Shown here: one piece after another, positions 1-6,591 of the stretch
How positions within the stretch are numbered: position 1 is the first letter of the stretch
Layout: each line of letters opens with the position of its first letter
Source: CAZPHI01 sp964586425
GTDB lineage: Bacteria; Bacillota; Clostridia; Lachnospirales; Lachnospiraceae
Length of the DNA: 9,825 bases
Direction of reading: 5' to 3'
Assembly: GCA_964586425.1 (NCBI GenBank)
Contig: CAZPHI010000070.1
Span: 1-9,825 of the forward strand
Notes under the pieces: model-generated
The model's input: the letters and a program-made list of their open reading frames with translations, nothing else
What the model was told of the DNA's origin: nothing
Databases searched by the model: none
Program-made: the position numbers and the translations under genes

Positions 1-466
<466 letters not shown>

Positions 467-521
467 AACCTAATAACTCCTTTTCTTTTACGCCTATCGG
501 CGATTTGATTACCTAGCTGAT

Positions 522-550
522 ATTATACAAAACCCTATTCCTGTTTGCAA
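522..550 (-). promoter_or_regulatory. Putative sigma-A promoter of gdhA
   Basis: On the minus strand TTGCAA (545-550) is followed by a 17-bp spacer and a perfect TATAAT (522-527). Transcription would start near 515, giving a leader of about 48 nt. That leader holds a short CGCC-TATC-GGCG hairpin (491-502) and the AAGGAG site. Spacing and -10 are ideal; the -35 matches 4 of 6. Confidence 0.7.
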
Positions 551-621
551 GATATTTTATTATTTATCACTAAGATAATAAATATTTTTTGTAAAATATA
601 TTAGATATTCCACTTCTCACC

Positions 622-659
622 CTTTGACGCTTAATTAAATTAAGTCAAAAGCATTTTTT
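622..659 (+). repeat. Imperfect inverted repeat followed by T6
   Basis: The core CTTAATT-A-AATTAAG (630-644) is a perfect palindrome with a one-base centre. Flanking TTTGA (623-627) and TCAAA (645-649) pair if a two-base bulge (628-629) is allowed. TTTTTT follows at 654-659. As RNA it would be a weak terminator-like hairpin; as DNA it could be an operator upstream of the LCP promoters. No gene ends nearby on the plus strand, so an operator or chance is more likely than a gene terminator. Confidence 0.35.
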
Positions 660-711
660 CTGGAGAAAGTATGATAAATAATTGACAATGTGCATATTTT
701 TAATATTTTAT

Positions 712-739
712 TTGTATTCTGCTATTTTTGTAGTATAAT
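712..739 (+). promoter_or_regulatory. Putative promoter of the LCP operon
   Basis: A perfect TATAAT lies at 734-739, with TTGTAT at 712-717 as a weak -35 and a 16-bp spacer. Transcription would start near 746, about 49 nt before the ATG. A perfect TTGACA at 682-687 lies farther upstream. Paired with the poorer TATTTT at 704-709 (16-bp spacer) it could be a second, tandem promoter. Confidence 0.5.
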
Positions 740-755
740 ATAAGTTGTGATTTTT

Positions 756-779
756 TTTATAATTGCAAGAAATTATAAA
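756..779 (+). promoter_or_regulatory. A/T-only hairpin in the LCP operon leader
   Basis: A perfect 9-bp stem (756-764 with 771-779) encloses the loop GCAAGA, directly upstream of the GAGAGG ribosome binding site (783-788). The stem is all A-U and therefore weak, and it leaves the ribosome binding site free. It may be a leader-stabilising or temperature-sensitive element, or chance in AT-rich DNA. Confidence 0.35.
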
Positions 780-794
780 CTTGAGAGGTAAATT

Positions 795-2369
795 ATGTCA
801 AATATGAAGTTACTTTTTACCAAGTCTTCTACCCTAGATAGAAAGCAACGTAAAAAAAAGAAAAAATTAGTTAACAGGACTATTGGTTTTTCATTAATAG
901 CTATTGAATTAATAACGTTAATTATATTAGTAGTATCTCTGCTATACCTTAAAATGATTCCAGGAAGATATATTGCAATTGGTGTTTTAATAATTATACT
1001 GCTCACTGCGTACAATGTAATAACACAATTTACCTCCTTTCATATAATAGGAAAGATTTTAGCAGTGCTGTTGGCAATAATAATGGGCCTTGCATCTTTC
1101 TATGTAATTAAGACCTATGGTATGCTCGGTAGTGTAAGCAACGGAAGTAACATAAAAACTGATCATATAGAAATCATAGTTCTAAAGGATGACAAAGCTG
1201 AATCAATTAATGATACAGCTGATTATACATTCGGTATCCATTCAACTCTTGACAGTAGTCTTGTCAAAACAACTGTTGAAGATATTAATAAAAAGCTTAT
1301 GAAACAGATTACCACTGCTCCTTACAGTGATTATACAACGCTTATTGATGCACTATATAACGGAGATATTCAAGCAATTATTGTTAACGCTGCTCATAAG
1401 GATAGTTTTTATGAAGCTCATCCAGATTTTAATGAAAAGACAAGGGTTCTTGACACTAATATCATTGAAACAGAGATGAATATAAGTACTTCTGGCAAAG
1501 ATGTTACCAAAGATTGTTACGCATTGTATGTATCAGGTAATGATCAAGAGGGTACACTTAATTCAGTTGGGCTTAGCGATGTTAACATTATTGTACTTGT
1601 TAATCCTAATACAAGACAAATTTTACTTGTTAATACGCCTCGTGATTATTACGTTAATGTTGTTACTGCAGAATCAGGCATTGGTAAGGATAAATTAACG
1701 CATGCTGGTTCAATTGGTATGGACTCTTCAATTCTTACATTAGAAAACTTATATGGAATTGACATTGATTATTATCTGCGACTTAATTTTACTGGTGCTG
1801 TGGATATTATTGATGCAATTGGTGGAATTACAGTTAATTCCGAAATAGATTTTACTACACATCCAGATACCTCACCTGTTAAGTATCACTTCACAGTAGG
1901 ACCTAATGAATGTGATGGTGAAAAGGCCCTTGCATTCGTAAGAGAACGTCAGAATATTGCTGGTGGTGATAATCAGCGAGGACGTGACCAGATGATTGCT
2001 ATACAGGCAATGATTGACAAAGTAACATCTCCATCTATTTTGTATAATTACGCTGGTCTTATGGATACTATATCAGGTCTTGTTCAAACCAACATGCCAA
2101 CAGATGATATTGCTGCTGTTGTTCGTTCAATGCTTGATGATCCAACGCCATGGAATGTACAACATTATAATGTAAAGGGTTCAGGTGATTACAATAGTTC
2201 ATTCTTCTTTGGATATACAACTATGTATGTAACCAATCCTGATTATAATACGGTTAACATCGCAATCGACATGATTAGCAAAGTCATTGCAGGCGAGATA
2301 TTCAATGCAGACGAATATAGTGCTGCAGCTGAAAATGCAGCTAAAGGAGCAGCATCATCAGCCAAATAA
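795..2369 (+). CDS. LytR-CpsA-Psr (LCP) family cell-wall glycopolymer ligase, copy 1
   Basis: LCP enzymes move glycopolymers (teichoic acid, capsule) from undecaprenyl pyrophosphate to peptidoglycan on the outer face of the membrane. The 524-residue protein begins with a basic cytosolic segment (16-28), followed by three predicted membrane helices (about 30-52, 57-78, 86-105). An extracellular accessory domain comes next (about 122-236), and then the LCP domain (about 245-415). LCP signatures are SDVNIIVLVNP (261-271), NTPRDYY (280-286), DKLTHAG (299-305), GIDIDYYLRLNFTG (321-334) and FVRERQ...GDNQRGRDQ (381-399). Arg383, Arg385, Arg395 and Gln399 keep the exact spacing of the pyrophosphate-binding residues of pneumococcal Cps2A. 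The C-terminal tail is alanine-rich. GAGAGG at 783-788 supports the ATG at 795. The next gene is a paralogue 46 bp downstream. Family certain; which polymer it attaches is unknown. The position two before Asp262 is Leu rather than the usual Arg. Confidence 0.95.
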   Translation: MSNMKLLFTKSSTLDRKQRKKKKKLVNRTIGFSLIAIELITLIILVVSLLYLKMIPGRYIAIGVLIIILLTAYNVITQFTSFHIIGKILAVLLAIIMGLASFYVIKTYGMLGSVSNGSNIKTDHIEIIVLKDDKAESINDTADYTFGIHSTLDSSLVKTTVEDINKKLMKQITTAPYSDYTTLIDALYNGDIQAIIVNAAHKDSFYEAHPDFNEKTRVLDTNIIETEMNISTSGKDVTKDCYALYVSGNDQEGTLNSVGLSDVNIIVLVNPNTRQILLVNTPRDYYVNVVTAESGIGKDKLTHAGSIGMDSSILTLENLYGIDIDYYLRLNFTGAVDIIDAIGGITVNSEIDFTTHPDTSPVKYHFTVGPNECDGEKALAFVRERQNIAGGDNQRGRDQMIAIQAMIDKVTSPSILYNYAGLMDTISGLVQTNMPTDDIAAVVRSMLDDPTPWNVQHYNVKGSGDYNSSFFFGYTTMYVTNPDYNTVNIAIDMISKVIAGEIFNADEYSAAAENAAKGAASSAK

Positions 2370-2402
2370 TTCTACTGACAAGGCAACAAATTAATATATA
2401 AT

Positions 2403-2407
2403 GGTGG
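2403..2407 (+). promoter_or_regulatory. Ribosome binding site that decides the start of LCP copy 2
   Basis: GGTGG lies 8 nt before the ATG at 2416. The in-frame ATG at 2401 has only AGG 17 nt upstream, so 2416 is the better start. Confidence 0.6.
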
Positions 2408-2415
2408 TTAATAAA

Positions 2416-3951
2416 ATGGATAAAAAAATGAATAGTAAGCAGGCACGCAGACGAAAGAAAAAAATCTCTAGGAATATCGGAATTTCCCTTTCGGCGTTCC
2501 AACTGCTGATAACGATAATCTTTATCGCACTTCTTTTTGTTCTTAATATCCTGCCAGAAAAATATATAATCATGCTGACAATAGTTCTTGGACTATTGTC
2601 AGCATATACTTTTTTATCACAGCTTTCCAATGCGCACAAAATTGGTAAAGTTCTGGCAGTTATTATGATAATAACATTAGGCACTGGCTCTTTTTATATT
2701 GCAAAAACAACTGGTGCATTAAGTGCAATTACAGGTGCTAAAACCAAAACAGATGCAATATCTGTTATTGTTTTAAAAGACGACCCTGCGACAACAATTA
2801 ACGCAGCAGCTAATTATACCTTCGGTCATCATACAATCCTTGACTTAGTTAACACAAATAAAGCAATTAATGATATCAACAAGGAATTATCTACTAATAT
2901 CAAAGTTCATACAGCCAGTGACTGGAATACTCTTATTAATAATTTGTATTCCGGGTCAATACAGGCAATAATAATTAACGAATCCTATCGCAATACCTTC
3001 AATGAGACATATGAAGGATTTAACGATAAGACAAGGGTATTAACAACATTTCACTATACATCTGATGTAGAAATCAGTAACAAAGATATTGAAGTCACTG
3101 ATCAAACCTTCACTGTATATATAGCAGGCAATGACGCGTATGGCAGCTTATCACAAACTGGTAAGAATGATGTTAATATTATTGCTACTATTAATCCTAA
3201 AACCAAACAGGTACTTTTAGTTAATACTCCTCGTGATTATTACATTACTATATTCTCACCAGATGGTGCATCTGGACTTGATAAGCTTACGCATGCGGGA
3301 AACTTTGGTGTTGACTATTCTATCAAAGCTCTTAACACTCTCTATGATATTGACATTGACTATTATGTAAGAGTCAACTTTACTGGTGTCGTAGATATAA
3401 TAGATTCTCTTGGTGGTGTAACAATTAATTCAGATGTCGATTTTACAACTACTGCTGATACTTCGCCTGTAAAATATCACTATACAATTGGTGAAAACGA
3501 ATGTGATGGTGAAAAGGCTCTTGCTTTTTGTCGCGAACGTATAGCCTTTGATAATGGTGATAATCAGCGTGGTGAAAACCAGATGAAATTAATTGAAGCT
3601 GTAGTAGATAAGATAACTTCATTAAAGATGTTAAGCAGTTATACCTCTGTTCTGGATTCAATCTCCGGATGTTTTGAGACTAGTATAGAACAAAATAAGA
3701 TTACTGACTTAGTTAAAATGACATTGAATTCTCCATCCTCATGGACAATACAGACATATGCAGTTGAAGGCACTTCTTATGAAAGTAAAGTAAAATCAAC
3801 GTTCTGGAACTTTACAATGTATGCCATGAAGCCTACAGAATCTACAATTGGCACTGCCAAAACATTAATGAATAAAATCAAGAATAATGAAACATTTGAT
3901 GTTGAACAGTTTGTTTCTTCAACCAAAGAGCATTCTGCCACAGTAAAATAA
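2416..3951 (+). CDS. LytR-CpsA-Psr (LCP) family cell-wall glycopolymer ligase, copy 2
   Basis: This is a tandem paralogue of the preceding gene with the same plan: basic N-terminus (about 10-18), three membrane helices (about 24-45, 50-70, 77-98), extracellular accessory domain (about 114-226), then the LCP domain. With the 2416 start it has 511 residues; an in-frame ATG at 2401 would add five. Signatures are NDVNIIATINP (251-261), NTPRDYY (270-276), DKLTHAG (289-295), DIDIDYYVRVNFTG (312-325) and FCRERI...GDNQRGENQ (371-389). Arg373, Arg375, Arg385 and Gln389 keep the catalytic spacing. Long stretches match copy 1, such as DTSPVKYH and NECDGEKALAF, while N-terminal and C-terminal parts have diverged, so this is an old duplication. 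It is probably cotranscribed with copy 1 and ends just before a bidirectional terminator. A perfect 14-bp hairpin lies inside it at 2572-2605. The two copies may attach different polymers or be redundant, as LCP enzymes often are. Confidence 0.95.
   Translation: MDKKMNSKQARRRKKKISRNIGISLSAFQLLITIIFIALLFVLNILPEKYIIMLTIVLGLLSAYTFLSQLSNAHKIGKVLAVIMIITLGTGSFYIAKTTGALSAITGAKTKTDAISVIVLKDDPATTINAAANYTFGHHTILDLVNTNKAINDINKELSTNIKVHTASDWNTLINNLYSGSIQAIIINESYRNTFNETYEGFNDKTRVLTTFHYTSDVEISNKDIEVTDQTFTVYIAGNDAYGSLSQTGKNDVNIIATINPKTKQVLLVNTPRDYYITIFSPDGASGLDKLTHAGNFGVDYSIKALNTLYDIDIDYYVRVNFTGVVDIIDSLGGVTINSDVDFTTTADTSPVKYHYTIGENECDGEKALAFCRERIAFDNGDNQRGENQMKLIEAVVDKITSLKMLSSYTSVLDSISGCFETSIEQNKITDLVKMTLNSPSSWTIQTYAVEGTSYESKVKSTFWNFTMYAMKPTESTIGTAKTLMNKIKNNETFDVEQFVSSTKEHSATVK
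2572..2605 (+). repeat. Perfect 14-bp inverted repeat inside the second LCP gene
   Basis: ATGCTGACAATAGT (2572-2585) and its exact reverse complement (2592-2605) flank the 6-nt loop TCTTGG. The element encodes part of the second membrane helix of LCP copy 2. Six T residues follow at 2610-2615 after a 4-nt gap, so it resembles a terminator without the usual tight hairpin-to-T spacing. The aligned region of copy 1 has no such structure. Confidence 0.8.
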
Positions 3952-3965
3952 ATCAAACCATATCA

Positions 3966-4012
3966 AAAAATGGTTATCATTTAAGCTTTTTCCTTAGATG
4001 ATAACCATTTTT
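3966..4012. terminator. Bidirectional intrinsic terminator between convergent operons
   Basis: AAAAATGGTTATCAT (3966-3980) pairs perfectly with its reverse complement at 3998-4012. TTAAG and CTTAG extend the stem with one G-U pair, leaving a 7-nt loop (3986-3992). The arms begin with an A run and end with a T run, so either strand yields a hairpin plus U tract. It ends the LCP operon (stop at 3951) on one side and cpsD (stop at 4033) on the other. Confidence 0.92.
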
Positions 4013-4032
4013 ATATACTTAAGCGATATACT

Positions 4033-4740
4033 TTATTCATTTATCTCATCTGGATTGTCCCCATAGTTACCATAGTACTTTCCGTAATACTTTCCATAAT
4101 AAGCATTATCACTCATATCAACCTTATTAATAACCGTGCCTAGAATCTTACAGCCTGTTTTTCTAAGCTGTTCTACGGCATTCTGTGCGTATTTGTAGCT
4201 AACCGAATTAGATGCAATTACAAATACCGTTCCATCACATTCCTGTGCTACAATGGCTCCATCAATAACGCTGCCTAATGGTGGAGTATCAATAATTACA
4301 TAATCATATGATTCTCTCAATACCTTTATAAGCATCTTGAAAGTTTTATTGCTAAGTAACTCTGTTGGATTAGGTGGTACCGGTCCAGAGAATACCGCAT
4401 GAAGATTCTCTACATTGGTCGCATACATTACCTCTTCAAACTTATTAATTCCAGATAAGAAATGTGTCAATCCCTTTACTGACTTATTAATCTTATACCT
4501 TCCTACAAGTACTGATTTTCGTAAATCGGCATCTATAAATATAACTTTTTTACCAGCCTCAGCAAGAGAAACCGCCAGATTAAATGATACTGAGGATTTT
4601 CCTTCACCTGGAGTTGTACTTGTAACCATAATTACCTTATTGTCAGAACCACATAGCTGTATATTGGTTCTTAAGTTCTTATATGCCTCATTGCTTCTGT
4701 AATCCAACTTACGCAGACGCTCTATATTAATTGCAAGCAT
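4033..4740 (-). CDS. cpsD: CpsD/CapB-type bacterial tyrosine kinase (BY-kinase)
   Basis: This cytoplasmic P-loop tyrosine autokinase works with the membrane adaptor CpsC to control polysaccharide synthesis and export. The 235-residue protein has the motif SNEAYKNLRTN (16-26), which matches the oligomerisation helix of the family. Walker A is TTPGEGKSS (42-50), Walker A' is VIFIDADLRKS (66-76) and Walker B is VIIDTPP (148-154). A C-terminal tyrosine cluster, YYGKYYGKYYGNYG (214-227), has seven Tyr and is the autophosphorylation tail. The chosen start is the ATG at 4740, with AAGGGG at 4751-4756, 10 nt upstream. A GTG at 4764 overlapping the cpsC stop would add eight residues but has no ribosome binding site. 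It follows cpsC by 20 nt and is the last gene before the shared terminator. The tail is encoded by a 12-bp tandem repeat. Naming by analogy with cps loci; the polymer is unknown. Confidence 0.94.
   Translation of the reverse strand: MLAINIERLRKLDYRSNEAYKNLRTNIQLCGSDNKVIMVTSTTPGEGKSSVSFNLAVSLAEAGKKVIFIDADLRKSVLVGRYKINKSVKGLTHFLSGINKFEEVMYATNVENLHAVFSGPVPPNPTELLSNKTFKMLIKVLRESYDYVIIDTPPLGSVIDGAIVAQECDGTVFVIASNSVSYKYAQNAVEQLRKTGCKILGTVINKVDMSDNAYYGKYYGKYYGNYGDNPDEINE
4071..4098 (-). repeat. 12-bp tandem repeat encoding the tyrosine-rich tail of CpsD
   Basis: Two adjacent 12-bp units (4071-4082 and 4083-4094) share the core TACTTTC, and a third partial unit follows. They encode the YYGK repeats of the autophosphorylation tail. 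Units are a multiple of three, so slippage would add or remove two tyrosines without a frameshift. Confidence 0.6.
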
Positions 4741-4750
4741 TCTTGTCTCA

Positions 4751-4756
4751 CCCCTT
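4751..4756 (-). promoter_or_regulatory. Ribosome binding site that decides the cpsD start
   Basis: AAGGGG on the minus strand lies 10 nt before the ATG at 4740. It lies downstream of the alternative GTG (4762-4764), so it can serve only the ATG. Confidence 0.65.
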
Positions 4757-4760
4757 ACTA

Positions 4761-5510
4761 TCACTTATTTTTCTTCTTTGAGTTCTTATTCTTTCCGCCT
4801 TTACTTCCATCATCAAGTACATCACTTATTGGAATTAGTGCTAATGTACTAAGTTCAAGATATCGTTCAACATCCTCAACAGTTCTAATTCTATCGTCCA
4901 TAAGCGATTTAATAATTACAATAGCACATGCCAGGATAAGTCCAATAACTCCACCTATCAAAGCATTTTTAAGAGCATTCGGACTAACTGGACGTTTTGC
5001 AATATTCCCGGCCTCAATAATATTAACCTTCTCGATCTGCATTATCTCACATATCTTATCAGATGATACTCTTGCTACAGCATCAACAATCTGCTTAGCC
5101 ATTACTGGATCATGATTTGTTACTATAATCTCCAGCACACGCGTATCTGTAGGTGTATTGACACTTATACTTGAAGCAAGATTCTCTGGTTCCATATCCA
5201 AATTCAACTCTTTAATCACCGCCTCCATAACTGGAAGGCTTGTCACAAGTATTTTATAATCCTTGGTAAGCTGTGTAGACGACTGAATATCGCTAAGTGT
5301 TGTTGTGCTGTCATCCTGTCTGTTAATTACATATAGTTTTGTTGCTGACTCATATAACGGCTTAATAGCAAACTTACTAATAACAAAGCCTATAATTGCA
5401 CACATAACGCCTGTAAATATAATAATAAATGCTTTTTTTACCAGCACTGATAAAATCTGCCTTAGATCTATCTCAACTTCATCATTATTGTTTTGTTTGT
5501 TAATATTCAT
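4761..5510 (-). CDS. cpsC: CpsC/CapA-type membrane adaptor of the tyrosine kinase (Wzz domain)
   Basis: CpsC-type proteins set polysaccharide chain length and activate the partner BY-kinase at the membrane. The 249-residue protein begins with a hydrophilic segment and the Wzz-type start EVEIDLRQILSVLVKKAF (11-28). A first membrane helix follows (about 27-46), then an extracellular region (about 50-180) ending in the proline motif AKRPVSPN (171-178) that precedes the second helix (about 183-202). The cytosolic tail (203-249) starts with MDDRIRTVEDVERYL, typical of the family, and ends in a lysine/asparagine-rich stretch. This tail would contact CpsD. GAGGAG at 5515-5520 lies only 4 nt before the ATG, which is close but acceptable. 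It sits 21 nt after corA and 20 nt before cpsD, so all three are probably one transcript. The split into two polypeptides is the usual Gram-positive arrangement. Confidence 0.93.
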   Translation of the reverse strand: MNINKQNNNDEVEIDLRQILSVLVKKAFIIIFTGVMCAIIGFVISKFAIKPLYESATKLYVINRQDDSTTTLSDIQSSTQLTKDYKILVTSLPVMEAVIKELNLDMEPENLASSISVNTPTDTRVLEIIVTNHDPVMAKQIVDAVARVSSDKICEIMQIEKVNIIEAGNIAKRPVSPNALKNALIGGVIGLILACAIVIIKSLMDDRIRTVEDVERYLELSTLALIPISDVLDDGSKGGKNKNSKKKNK

Positions 5511-5531
5511 ATTACTCCTCTTTTCGAAAGT

Positions 5532-6470
5532 TTAGAATAATTTTTTTCTCTTAAAGAAAGCTACACAGGCCACTACTACAATGATACTTATTAAAATCAC
5601 CGTAAGATACCCATATTCCCATGTCAGCTCAGGCATATTAGTAAAATTCATACCATACCAGCCTACGATTAATGTAAGCGGCAAAAAAATTGTAGTAACA
5701 ACCGTAAATACTTTCATAATACTATTAAGATTATAATCAAGACTCGCCTGATATGCTTCTCTTAACTGCAGGAGATGTTCACGAATCATCTGAGTATTAC
5801 TGCTCAATCTTTCAGATTTATCCGTAAAGAACTTAAAGTATCGCAATTCTTCTTCAGTAAAGATATCATTGCTATTCTCCTGGAGTTCCTCGCCTATATC
5901 TATCAACTGCTCATAATAATTTCTAAGTATAAGCAGTCTTCTTTTCATTTTTAATAATTTCTTGTTAAATGCCTTGTTGTCCGTTATTTTATCGAGCTGG
6001 TCTTCCATAGTGTCAATATAAAAGTCAAGTTTCTCAAGTGATGTATTATCTTCGTTCAAAAGACGATCAAAGAATGCATATATTATTTTTTCCAATGTAG
6101 CATTATTCTTATATCTTTTAATTGCATTCTCAAAGATTTTTGCAGTACTTCCATCTACATCTCGTATATCAATTATAAGGAAAAAATTCTTCATAATATA
6201 ATATCCGATTTTATCTCTCGGTCCAAGTATATTATTCACATCAATGATATTAAGAATACCAAAACTATAATCATCATATATTGATATGGAACTTCGAAAG
6301 TGTTCTGCTTCTGAGTTACATTCACTAATGGTTGTGTCTGAAAAATCAAACTTCTCTCTAAATTGTTCTATTTTGCTTATCGAGACCATTGCAACTGTCA
6401 GTTTATCAGGATCTATTTCATCAAAAGATATCTTCTTGGGTTCTTCACCATCATTAATTTCATATATCAT
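5532..6470 (-). CDS. corA: CorA family divalent-cation (Mg2+) channel
   Basis: CorA proteins are pentameric membrane channels that admit Mg2+, and in some members Co2+ or other divalent metals. The 312-residue protein has a long N-terminal cytosolic part with an alpha/beta region (about 1-120) and a long helical section (about 125-250). It ends in two membrane helices (about 252-271 and 286-305). The selectivity signature YGMNFTNMPEL (272-282) lies between the helices, with the GMN triplet at 273-275 and the following MPEL, as in typical members. The C-terminus KRKKLF is basic, which is common. AGGAG at 6478-6482, 7 nt upstream, supports the ATG at 6470. It lies downstream of the thiC terminator and 21 nt upstream of cpsC. 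I found no convincing promoter in the 38 nt between terminator and start, so it may overlap the terminator or depend on readthrough. Ion specificity cannot be told from sequence alone. Confidence 0.94.
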   Translation of the reverse strand: MIYEINDGEEPKKISFDEIDPDKLTVAMVSISKIEQFREKFDFSDTTISECNSEAEHFRSSISIYDDYSFGILNIIDVNNILGPRDKIGYYIMKNFFLIIDIRDVDGSTAKIFENAIKRYKNNATLEKIIYAFFDRLLNEDNTSLEKLDFYIDTMEDQLDKITDNKAFNKKLLKMKRRLLILRNYYEQLIDIGEELQENSNDIFTEEELRYFKFFTDKSERLSSNTQMIREHLLQLREAYQASLDYNLNSIMKVFTVVTTIFLPLTLIVGWYGMNFTNMPELTWEYGYLTVILISIIVVVACVAFFKRKKLF

Positions 6471-6508
6471 GACTTTACTCCTAACATTAGCTCTAATATA
6501 ATTATTTC

Positions 6509-6544
6509 AAAAAAGCTGCTGCATAAATAATTTTATACAGCAGC
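6509..6544 (-). terminator. Intrinsic terminator of thiC
   Basis: On the minus strand the arms GCTGCTG and CAGCAGC (6538-6544 with 6515-6521) pair perfectly. After one C-A mismatch, five further A-T pairs (6523-6527 with 6532-6536) close on a 4-nt loop. A run of six T follows (6509-6514). It lies about 48 nt after the thiC stop and before corA. Confidence 0.88.
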
Positions 6545-6591
6545 CACAATATTAACTACATACGTTCATCATGCTTGTGCTTATTACAATT

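Larger units (their letters stand above)
467..794. other. Divergent intergenic region between gdhA and the LCP operon
   Basis: This 328-bp AT-rich stretch separates two divergent genes and carries no credible ORF or tRNA. It holds the gdhA promoter and leader (467-550), candidate LCP promoters (682-739), an imperfect palindrome followed by six T residues (622-659) and an A/T-rich hairpin just before the LCP ribosome binding site (756-779). The stretch 551-621 is very AT-rich and I see only a weak imperfect inverted repeat there. Confidence 0.7.

Noticed and set aside
559..590. Imperfect inverted repeat followed by T6 upstream of gdhA
   Set aside because: All A/T with two central mismatches; expected by chance in this AT-rich stretch and no gene ends there.
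2572..2615. Canonical intrinsic terminator inside LCP copy 2
   Set aside because: The T run is separated from the stem by 4 nt and the stem is only moderately GC-rich; the gene continues intact, so I list it as a hairpin, not a terminator.
2391..2684. 97-codon minus-strand ORF antisense to LCP copy 2
   Set aside because: It is the complement of the membrane-helix coding region of a well-supported gene, with no promoter or ribosome binding site.
4741..4764. GTG start of cpsD overlapping the cpsC stop
   Set aside because: No ribosome binding site precedes it, while AAGGGG is well placed for the ATG at 4740.
6471..6508. Dedicated corA promoter after the thiC terminator
   Set aside because: TATATT is present at 6495-6500 on the minus strand, but no acceptable -35 lies at the right distance.
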